From NCBI GenBank assembly GCA_037176905.1, contig JBBBWG010029165.1, forward strand, positions 1-54,284: a DNA stretch of 54,284 nucleotides, given 5' to 3'. Origin of the DNA: Azolla pinnata (Eukaryota > Streptophyta > Polypodiopsida > Salviniales > Salviniaceae). Positions 24,201 to 36,200 of the stretch are shown piece by piece (the first letter of the stretch is position 1; every line of letters begins with the position of its first letter). Under the pieces are notes generated by a model that was not told where the DNA came from, ran no database searches, and saw only the letters and a list, made by a program, of their open reading frames with translations. Made by a program: the position numbers and the translations under genes.

Positions 24201-27200
24201 GTAAAAGAAGACCAAAGTGATCATTTATGGTTTCTACATTGCCAATGGACGCTTTTCACATAACTGATTGTTGAGTTTCATTCCTTAGGATTTCCACTTT
24301 TTGTCTACTTTCTGATTGTGCCCAGGCGGGCATCTTGGTCACCTAACAAGATGCATCCTATATAAAAAACCTAAGCATCTGTAAATCTGCGGCCTGAAGA
24401 AAAAAGGCTTGTTTTGTCTTGAAGCAATAATACATGGGTATTGTGAATTTTTAGGCTCGAGATTGTGCCAGAAAGATTGTGGCAACGTATCAACTATGCA
24501 GCGAACAGCTCTCCAGTCAAGATCATTATGATTATGGAATGAGAGCAGTGATGGCTGTACTTAGAGCAGCATCAAATTTAAAACAACGCTACCCTGAGCA
24601 GGATGAACAGATTCTGATGTTGCGGTCGATCATCGATGTAAACCTTTGCAAATTTTTGTCTCAAGATGTGCCATTGTTTAATGGGATTGTCTCTGATTTG
24701 TTTCCGGGAGTAGTGCTTCCTGAACCTGATTACACAAATCTAAACAAAGCTATTGAGGATAATTGCCAGCAGCTAAACTTGCAAGCAACACCTTATTTTA
24801 TGACAAAAATAATCCAACTTTATGAAATGATCATCGTGCGACACGGGCTCATGTTAGTTGGACAACCATTTTCTGGGAAAACTTCTGCTATTCGAGTACT
24901 TCAACGAGCACTTTCAGATTTGGCAGAACTGGGTTTAAATGATGAAAGAAAAGTGCAGGTAACAATTTTCTGAAAGTATGTGCACAGAAATTTTTAGCAG
25001 GGTAATCAATTTTGATGGTGCTGATGTACTATGTGTAGGTAGCTGTAGTAAACCCAAAATCTGTCACAATGGGACAGCTATACGGGCAAGCAGATCCTGT
25101 TACCCAAGAATGGATGGATGGTGTCCTTGCTGTTAGGTTCAGAGAACAGGCATCTGATCCTTCAAATGAACGTAAGTGGCTGGTCTTGGATGGTCCAGTT
25201 GATGCTATTTGGATTGAGAATATGAATACAGTTCTGGATGACAATAAAAAACTGTGTCTTCCAAACAGTGAAATTATCCAAATGTCATCATCGATGAACA
25301 TGATTTTTGAGGTGATGTGATGGTAGCTCTCTTCCCACTTCTTTAGATTGTTGAACATTCTGGTGGAAATTTTGACATATGTTTATTTCAGGTTGGTGAC
25401 CTTGCAGTAGCTTCACCAGCTACTGTTAGCCGGTGTGGGATGGTATATCTAGAACCACATCAGTTGGGATGGCATCCAATTATGCTTTCATGGTTAGGAA
25501 CACTTCCGATAAGCATTGACAGTCAGATGAAAGCTCATTTGAAAGGCTTATTTGAGTGGCTTGTTTCTCCTTGTCTAAAGTTTATTCGCAAAAGTATAAA
25601 AGAAGTCTCACAGACAGCTGATGCAAATCTTGTGGTTGGATTGATGAGAATCTTCTACTCTTTAATTGACGAATTTAAAAGCGAAGAGGTAGCAAAGACA
25701 ATGGGAAAGGAAAAAAAGAAAATATGGATGGATTCAATTTTTGTGTTTTCCCTGATATGGTCTATTGGGTGCACAGGAGATGATGAAGGACGTAAACAGT
25801 TTGAAGAATTCTTCAGACAATTGGCTACTGGCCATACACCAGAGGGTTATGAAATATATGTCCTTTGTGACTCGGAGAGTTTGTTTGTGGATTTAATGCC
25901 AACAGATGATGGAGCAACACTGTATGATTATGTGTTTGATAAAGGATTGTCAAAATGGACGCTCTGGACAGATCTGATAGTTCCAGTTGAAATCTCCGAG
26001 TCGGCAAATTTCAATGAAATTATTATACCCACAAAAGATACCTTGCGATACACATACATCTTGAATCAATGTATTCTTGGCGGGATTCCAATGCTTTTTG
26101 TTGGTCCCACGGGCACAGGAAAAACAATATACATTAACGAACATCTTATCAATGGACTTTCTAAGGAAGCATATATGTCTGTTTTAGTCTGTTTCTCAGC
26201 ACGCACGTCAGCCAACATGACCCAGAACCAAATTGATGGGCAATTGGATAGGAGGAGAAGGGGAGTTTATGGACCACCTTTGGGAAAGATTCTCATTATA
26301 TTTGTTGATGACTTAAACATGCCGCAGGTATATTATGTGGATCCTTATTGTATTTTGGATTCCAAAGCCATCTTGAAAAATGTCTTAACGTTAACTATTC
26401 TTTGTTTTTGCAGCCAGAAGTTTATGGAGCCCAACCTCCTATAGAACTCCTTCGACAATATATGGATCATGGTGGTTGGTATGGGAGGGATAATGTATTC
26501 AGGGAGATAATTGATGTACAATTTGTATCTGCAATGGGGCCACCTGGTGGTGGAAGAAATTATGTCACCCAAAGATACCTGCGACATTTCAACACCATCG
26601 CGATATCACAAGTATATATTTCTATGCTGTTACATTTAATTTGGAATTTCTTTGTCCAAAAGGATAGAATTTGGACCCTTTTTGCTGATGTAGTCACATG
26701 CTTTTCATATAAATCTTTGTAAAGTTAAGTTCCCAAATAACCTAGAATTTTTACACTTATGTGTGCATGCTCTCAACTATCAGTATGCACACATAAATGT
26801 CCGGATTATTCAACCTAGAATTTGGACTGTGATTTTATTAGAACACACTCTTTTAATAGCTGATATGAATGAAAACGTCCTTCCAGGTTGATGAAGATTC
26901 ACTGTCCCAAATATTTTCGACCATATTAAACTGGCATCTTTGTATCAAATTTGTGTTTCCACGGGATATTTCAAGTCTCGTGCCACGCGTTATTGCTGCA
27001 ACAATGGATATGTTTAATGAAGCAACAAAGCATCTTCTTCCAACTCCAAATAAATGCCATTATACATTCAATCTTAGGGACTTTGCTAAGGTTATCCAAG
27101 TAAGTGTCGGATTTTCAAATTTAATTCACCTAAACGCCAGCAAGTAATTAGAATTTTGTTTTGCTACTCGTTCAAAATGAATGGACATTAGTAGGCCTCA

Positions 27201-30200
27201 AGCTTAGGAAACTATTTTATTTTAGCAAAGCATTTTCACTTTCATGGTGATTAATGACTAGATATAGTGTAGTCTTTTCTCATATATCCAGTAGCTACAA
27301 GATTTCATTGAGTGGGGTGATGTATGGGAATTGTTTGCCAGAGAATTTAATAGATCAGATTTGTGTGTTGGGAGCAATATACGAAATGGATTGGAGAAAC
27401 AAAGCAGAACTGTAGTCGGAAGAGATATTGATCTACTTCTAGTTGATTTGCCCAACTTCATGGGAAAGCGATGGAAACACTCAAGATGTTGCATGAATAC
27501 AGAGAGTGAATTTTACTGTCCCACTAGCCTCTCAGGCTCAAGCTTTTACCTTTCTTGTAAGAGATCAACGCCTCAGTGCCAACATAGGTTCAAATCAAGG
27601 ACCTACTGTGCAATCCATAGTACTCTTCTTTACTTAACATGCTGATGTACCAGCTTCAAGATCTTCACTGAAAAGACTTTTGTTCCATCAATGGACCACA
27701 TCTCTACCTATGCCATCTATCTTTTCAATGTAAATTTTACATTTCTATGGAATACAGCTTCGCAACCCCTTTTTCTTCTATTATGACTGCCCATTAGTTG
27801 ATGCTTATTAATTAGTTTTATTGGCCATTTATTTATTTCTCGGGTGATCTTTTTGCGTGATATGATTAGGGAATGATGCTTCAACAACCGTCAACTGTAC
27901 CACTAGGCCCTGAGGGCCCAAGGCAGTTTATCAGATTATGGACTCATGAAGTACTGAGAGTCTTTTATGATCGTCTTGTTGATGATGAAGATCGGAATTG
28001 GTTGTTGGGATTTGTTGGGCAACTTATCAAAACCCATTTTCGCCAAGATTTTGAGAAGTTATTTCCACATTTACTATCTGATCCTTCCGGTACTATTGGA
28101 CAGACAGAAATGAGAAGGTATACAGTTTGTTATAGCTACATTAACTGGTGTATCTAGGTGTTATCCAAACAGAAATTCACATTATATAGATTAAAATTTT
28201 ATGTTCTACCATTAGTGATATCATTAAGTCTCTTTTGTCTAACTCAGTTCCTCATATACAGGTGTTTCTTTGGTGATTATACAAATGAAGACGTTGAATC
28301 TCGCACATACGATGAAATTTTAGATGTCCCAAATCTTCTTACCCTGATGGAAAATTATCTTAAAGATTATAACGGAGTTAGTAAGAGACCAATGAACCTG
28401 GCAATTTTTCTTTTTGCCGTTGAGCATGTTTCAAGGATTTGCAGAGTTTTAAAACAGCCAGGTGGCCATATGCTGTTAGTTGGGGTTGGTGGAAGCGGCA
28501 GGCAGAGCCTCACTCGACTTGCAGCTAGTGTTTCAGCAATGCAAGTTTTCCAGGTAATCATTTGTGGGAACAATGAAGTTTTGCTATTCTGTGCATGTAA
28601 CTTTTCATTCAAGGTGTTTCATTGGCCTTGCAGGTTGAACTTAGCCGAAGTTACACCATGGTTGAGTGGAGAGAAGATTTGAAAAGCATGCTAAAGAAGG
28701 CAGGTGCTGATCCAGGAATACCAAATATTTTCCTTTTCAGCGATACACAAATCAAGGATGAAGGTTTCGTTGAAGATATCAATAACCTTCTAAACTCTGG
28801 AGAGGTAACAAATGGTCCTGCTGCTTTTCTCTCTTTTCATTTGGTTCGATATATGATTTTCAATTCTCTTCAGACAGCTTCCAAGACAGTTTCCATGTAA
28901 CGAGTATATATTTTCAGGCGAATATTAAGAAGTGGAAGTTCCCTTCCCTATTCTTAAGAGAATGTAAAGTTTCTATAGGATTTGCATAATCTTTGAACGG
29001 CCATAGCAGCATCTGCTATACATGAATTTCAGAAACATAGTAATGTATTACTGAGAATAAAGCAATGATCATTCCACAGGCAAATTAATGGGGATGCGCA
29101 TATGAAAATGCAAATAGCTTGCTCACATACATTTCTGTCGTTCCAGGTTCCAAACATATTTCCTGGTGATGAACGGGCAACTATTCAGGAGGCTGTAAGA
29201 GATAAGGCAAAAAGAAATGGCATAGAGCTGAATACACCAGTAGAATGTTGGCGATATTTTGTAAATCGATGTAAACAGAATCTTCATATTATTTTCTGTA
29301 TGAGTCCTGTCGGTCAAGCTTTTAAAGACAGAGTGCGCCAATTTCCATCTCTTGTGAATTGTACAACCATTGATTGGTTTCAGGTAAAGGAAACATGTTT
29401 TTTTGTTACTGGATGTTTATTTCCATCTTTCATAAGCTTGGCTCATTTTTTTTGCCTATGATGTTTTATACATGTATGTGCATCTTTGAGCTCAATGTAG
29501 GGCTCATTAAGGCAACATGCTACATGTTACATGTCCAGGAAGAGAGCGTGCACTAAAATATGACAGTACAGTGAATAACACCCTTGGTTATGTTTTGTGG
29601 GACTGGTAAATAACATGGATAGACCCACAACAGTACAGTCCCACAAAACATGGTTATCTAGAAAGGAATAACAGATAGATCAACAAGCATGAAGATACCA
29701 TGATCCCAATGGCCAGAGTCTGTCCTTTTGAAAACTGTGATTGCCCAATCTATCATAAACCCTTTACCTAGTGGGGATTTTTCTTATGTTGACCGTGATC
29801 AATTCCTATGAGTGTTGGACTTTGCATCCATCACCTAGTGTGCTGAGCCATTTTCATTGGCTACCTGATCATCTCGCCTGATAGCATCTGTATGGCCCAA
29901 GTGATCTAGCAAAAACAGTCCAATGCCTTGTTTGAAGAGGTAGTGGTTCTTATTCAATATACTTGCAATCGCACACATTCCCACCCTGACACAGTTGGAA
30001 GATCCATTCTTCTGTAAATTGGATGCATTCATAAGAAGGCCTCGTCAATCCATCCAGCAGTTCATGTAAAAAGACTGTCTCATGCTGGTGTGACTTCCTA
30101 GCAAGAGCTGTTGTGGGTTGATCCATGTTATTTACCAGACAATTTATGACACCATTCCATTATTTTTCACTTTGGTCAGGAGTGAAATTTTGAAGTTATT

Positions 30201-33200
30201 TTGAAGTCAGTCTGATTTTTATGTCCCTCTTCTAGACTGACTTGTGATGCCACTTGGGGCTTGCACAGAGTTTTGATCATAGGATTGATCCCTTTATTCT
30301 AAATGTAAGAGAATAGAAATTGGTGAGTCACCATTCTTTATTTTATTACGTGTATGCAATTGCACTGTCACTTGTTTATGCCAATAGTAATTATGCTCCT
30401 CAGTGACTGTTTCATGCATAGTCTCTAGTCTTCATTGGGTTTACTACATAGGGCTCTCATTGCCATAAGGAAATTGTTTGAAATTTGCAGGAATGGCCAG
30501 AGGATGCTTTGGAAGCAGTTGCTTATAAATTTTTGAAAGAAATTTCTTTGGAAGACAGCATAAGAATGAGCATTGTGCGAATTTGCAAGGTAGGAGAATA
30601 TTAAAACGTGTTTAACTCAGGATTATTTGTGGGCGTTAACTTCTGTTTCGGGTCCTTACTGCAGGCTTTTCATGAAAGAGTGCATTTTTACTCCCATGAG
30701 CTGAAAGTTAAAATGGGACGATACAATTATGTGACACCAACCTCTTATCTTGAGCTTTTATCAACATTTCAGGTCATTTTTATATTGTCTATGTTCTAGA
30801 TGTTACAACTTGTTTATTTGAGATGTTATAACAAATTTCTCTTGCTGTTAATCATTCATATCAGACACTCTTGATCACCAAACAAGAAGAAAAGCTCAAA
30901 CAAAAGAGAGGTTACGAGGTTGGCTTAGAAAAACTAAGCTCAAGTGCTGAGCAGGTGGCAGTGATGCAACAAGAACTGACTGAGCTGAAACCGAAACTTC
31001 TCGTTACGGTGAATGTTTTGCCCTGTAGCTCTTTTTGCACCAATTTTGTGACTTCTGTTTTCTTTTTCTGCCTTTCACAAAAGATTTAATTTGCATGCTG
31101 CAGAGGACTCAGATGATTATTGTCAGTGAACAGGTATTTAGTAATAACGACCTAGTGTATAATGTCAGGTTGAAGAAGTAGAAAACCTCATGGTAAAAGT
31201 AGAAAAGGAGAAAAAGGAGGTAGTAGAACCCAAAAAGGCTATTGTACAGCGGGATGAGGCAGAAGCATCTAAACAAGCAGCTGAGGCAAAGGTCATAAGA
31301 GACGAATGCGAAGCTGCTCTAGCAAGTGCTATGCCTGTCCTTGAAGAAGCATTAGCAGCCCTAGATACACTTTCAGCAAATGACATCAACTATGTAAAGA
31401 AACTTTCAAATCCTCCTGCAGCTGTAAAACTCGTAATGGAGGCAGTGTGTGTTGTACTTGATGTGAAGCCAGCAAAACAACCTGATGGCAAGGGTGGTTT
31501 TGTGCTAGACTACTGGAAACCATCAGTAACGTTGCTCAATAACCGAGATTTCCTTCAAAACTTAAAAGATTTTGATAAAGATAATATTGATCCTAAGATA
31601 ATGACAAAAATACGACAACACTACATCAGTAATGCTGATTTTACCCCAGAAAGAGCAGCAAATGCTTCTGCTGCCGCTGAAGGTTTATGCAAGTGGATCA
31701 TTGCCATGGATAAATATGATGTTGTCGCAAAATTTGTTGCTCCGAAAAGGCAGAAACTCAAATCTGCAGAGAGCAAGTACCAGGAAGTGATGGAGGGTCT
31801 TAGAGGAAAGCAGGCAGAATTAAAGATTATTCTCGACAAACTGGCAAAATTAGAAGCAGAACTTGAATCGATTATGTTGAAAAAGGAGAACCTTCAGGTA
31901 TATTTCATCGTACAATTCACATACAAAACCAGAAGGATTTCGTGTAAATGTTTTTACTGACTAAACTGACTTTTCTGATGTGGGTTCCAAGCATGATGTG
32001 AAAATGTGTACTATAAAGCTGGAAAGAGCAGAGCAGCTTATTGGTGGCCTAGGTGGCGAGAGAACTCGTTGGATGGCTGCAGCAGCAGATTTGGGAAACC
32101 AGTATGGAAATCTTATTGGTGATGTGCTTATTGCTTCCGGAATAATAGCGTACCTAGGAGCATTTCCAGCAAGGTTTGAATATATGTTCTTTGTGAAAAC
32201 TTATATTTTAAAATTTCACTGCCTTGGTAAATTTCAATTTCTTTGTAAATATGGTCATTGAGAAGGGTGCATCTACCTATCTATTCGGCAGAAAATGGGA
32301 CATATTGTTAAGAGAGGTTCTATGGAGATCCTTTTATCAACATTGCCACTGCATAAGGGAGCACTTTTGTATGTTGTCATCCATCGACGATGTCTCCAGC
32401 AAAAACACATGCTCGATAGTAGCATCATTTGGGCTTGTAATGTGGGCATGAGATGTTCCTGATGACTATGCTCAATAAATAGTTTCACATCATTTTGGAC
32501 ATGGAATGGGCATGGCCATTGCAGAAAGTTCACCCAAAATATTGAGAATTTATGTTGAAAAAGACAAGATGAACATTGTAAAGGTTATGAAATGCTTTCA
32601 GGAAAGATTAAGTGCCTATCTTCTTCCTGCAACATAAGTCTCTGGATCTAGATAACATATTTCTAATAAATGGAAAAACATTACCATCTTTTGAAATATG
32701 AAATGTGAATTTAATCTTCCCTTTTGTTTGTCAGTTTCCGGCAGGAGATAGTTGAAATATGGATGGGATTCTGTAGATCCGAAAACCTACCACGTTCTCC
32801 AACTTTTTCATTGAAGGGTCTTTTGGGTAACCCTGTCCAAATTAGAGACTGGATCATTTCAGGTCTCCCGAATGATTCCTTCTCAACTGATAATGCCATT
32901 ATTGTGGCTAATTCGCGCAGGTGGCCATTATTGATAGACCCTGAGGTACTGTTTACAATTTTAAATTGTTTGTTGTAGGGCTTGGTGTGTTTCATTAACT
33001 TTCTAATGCTGACTTCCGCATCATTAAACAGGGCCAGGCAAACAAGTGGATCAGGAACATGGAAAGATCAAGAAATCTGCAAATCATCAAGCTTTCTGGA
33101 GGTAGTGAATATATGCGGACATTAGAAAACGCCATTCAATTTGGATTGCCAGTTCTATTAGAAAATGTTGGAGAAGAACTTGACCCATCGCTTGAGCCTT

Positions 33201-36200
33201 TACTTTTGAGACAGGTCTGATGAAGTTGCGATTTTCGTCAATGAATTATAATAAATTGATAAATGGAAGTTGCATGGATGTTCACCATTAATTGATGATG
33301 TGAATGGAAAAAAACCTGTGTATGGAAGGATGCCATAATCTAAGCTAACAATGCCTGATGTATTATATATGAGAAGACTAGTAGATGTTCTTGTGCAAAA
33401 AGAGACCCATGCGTTTTGCAAGCAGGAAGAATCTATCTCATTGTAAATATCCCACAAGGAGAGTTTTTTTTTTTATATAACTAAAAGCAGCAGTAGTTTA
33501 AAAAGTATGTGTCATAAGGGCAGGGAAATCTCTTTCTGAGCTGGGTTTTTGCTCACCACTTCTTTCCTTTTGTGCTATCCTGAGTGACTTTTAGCTTGCT
33601 TATGTACCATAATATAATACATTATTCTAATTGTGAACAGTCATGGTTTTTATGTGCAATCAGGTCTTTAAGTCAGCAGGCATGATGTGCATAAGACTCG
33701 GCGATGCGACCATTGAGTACAACAATGACTTCCGGTTCTATATTACCACAAAACTAAGAAATCCACATTATCTTCCAGAGACATCTGTCAAAGTCACATT
33801 ATTGAACTTTATGATTACGAAGGAGGGACTGTCTGATCAGCTTCTAGGTGTAGTTGTAGCTGGAGAGCGGCCAGACCTAGAGCAACAAAAGAATGAACTG
33901 GTGGTGCAGGTAATACTAACACACTCAACTTCAGCCTCACTTTGTCTTATGTGTATATATATATATATATGTTGTAATTCTTATATTGGCAAAAAGAAGA
34001 TGCAGATTTCTGTAAGTTCACATCATATTGCTGTTGTGTCGAATTCCAGAGTGCTGAAAACAAAAGGAGACTCAAGGAGCTTGAAGATCAAATTTTGCAA
34101 GTGTTATCAACAAGTGAAGGTAATATATTGGAGGACGAAACTGCAGTAAAGATAATTTCTGAGGCAAAAATCGTTGGCAATGACATTAGTGTTAAACAGG
34201 TAACAATTTCAATTCTTCCAAGACATTATCTATTGCAATTATGCTTGTGTAGTGTTTTGGCTGTTGTGTCAGTTCATATACACTTTGCCACTGATACATA
34301 CATGGGTGCCTGCATTGCATTTTTCATATTCTGTAATGACAGTTACAAGATTATTTTGTTGGCTTACATTTTTCTACACAGGCTTTGGCAGAAGAAACAG
34401 AAAAGAATATCGATGATGCTCGGAAAACATATGCATCGTCTGGTGATAATGCTGCTGTTCTGTTTTTCTGCATTTCAGATCTCGCAAATATTGACCCCAT
34501 GTATCAGTACAGCCTTCCATGGTTTTCTTCACTTTTTGTAACATCAATCATGTCAAGTGAGAAATCTACTGATCTCAAAAAACGTTTAGAAATTATCCAC
34601 AAATACTTTCTTCTGGTTCTCTACAAGAACATATGTCGCTCCTTATTTGAGAAGGACAAATTACTGTTCTCTTGCCTTTTGGCTTACCGTGTGCTAGAGG
34701 TAGACAAGAAGATATCTCCAGAAGAGTGGAACTTTTTCTTGACTGGTGGCATGGATGCTTCGGCAACAAAGCCGAATCCTGCTTCAGCATGGCTTTCAGA
34801 GAAATCATGGGGAGAAATCATGAGGCTCAGTAAGCTACCAGCTTTTGATCGCCTCGATCTTTACATATCGACCTATCCCGATGATTGGAAAGCTGTTTAT
34901 GATTCGATGGAGCCTCACAAACAGAAATTTCCTGGGAAATCAGCAAAACTGAATTCTTTTCAAAGGTTGCTTGTTCTGCGATGCATCCGCCCAGACAAGC
35001 TGGTACCTGCTATTCATGAATTTGTTGCTGATCAGTTGGGACATGATTTTGTCCAACCTCCACAATTTAATCTTGAAGCATGTTACCGAGAATCTAGTGC
35101 TACTTGCCCACTAGTGTTTGTTCTATCGGCTGGAAGTGACCCGACAGCTGCATTGCTAACATTTGCAGGTGTGTTCCTGACTTCCACAGTTTTGAAGTAT
35201 GCATAATTTGGTTTGTTTTTCTAACTTCATTCCTCTTTCAAGAGCTTGTTAATGACACTGAATGGGTTTTGTTGGGTGATTCTGCCTATATAGCTGAGAA
35301 AGAAATGGCAGATAAAATTGCACCTGTCTCTCTTGGGCAAGGTCAAGGACCAAAAGCAAGTTTACTTATTGCAGATGCTATGGCCACAGGTAAAATGATG
35401 ACTTTACTGCAAGGCTTCTGCTCAATTTGGTCCAGAAGTTCTGTTTTACACTTGCCCTTCTTTAGGTCTTAGCTTCGGTGCACTTTACCTATGTAGTTTA
35501 GTCGTTTTGATTATTGTTCTCTCAACTAAGTCAAAATTAAGATGTAGATGGGCTGTTTTATCCTCTTAAAGACATATCAGTATACCTTTCTTGCTGGTAG
35601 CATCTTAAAAGATGTGCCACTATAAGACTTGGCTTTCGCCAGAACTAGGCTTAAGACATTAAAAGTCAATCCTCGTCAAAAGCACGATGAACTGCCAGTT
35701 CTAAGATTAATCGATCCTTTTATACTGGGACAGGTTCATGGGTTTTACTGCAAAATTGTCACCTTGCACCATCTTGGATGCCAGAGCTTGAGAGAATTTG
35801 TGAAAACGTCCCCACAGAAGTTAACCCTAGTTTTCGTTTATGGATGACATCATATCCAAGTCCAAAATTTCCTATAACTGTCTTACAGGTACACATTAGT
35901 TCCCATTACAATTCTAAACTGTTTTGGTAGTTATTCAGATGAAGAAAATACTCACCATTAATTGCGATTGAAAATTTTCAAACAGAATGGAGTGAAGATG
36001 ACGAATGAACCACCGAAGGGACTGAGAGCAAATATGAAAAGATCATATGGGCTTGACCCAATCTGCAACGAGGAATTCTTTGAGAGTTGTAGCCAGCCGG
36101 AAGTGTTCAAATCTCTTCTTTTTGGATTATGTTTTTTCCATGCTGTTGTTCAGGAGCGAAGGAATTTCGGGCCCTTAGGCTGGAATATACCATATGGATT

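Noticed and set aside
31104..31133. A 30-bp in-phase microexon between dynein exons 27 and 28
   Set aside because: It has AG and GT borders and keeps the frame, but including it lengthens the coiled-coil start by 10 residues compared with animal chains. Direct joining of 31008 to 31169 fits family spacing.
32240..32530. Possible inserted element in the dynein intron before exon 30
   Set aside because: The stretch differs slightly in composition, but no terminal repeats, target duplication or coding domain was found.
35243..35293. A 17-codon extension at the start of dynein exon 35
   Set aside because: The nearer acceptor keeps the frame, but the extra residues have no counterpart in the family loop. 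Kept only as a possible isoform.
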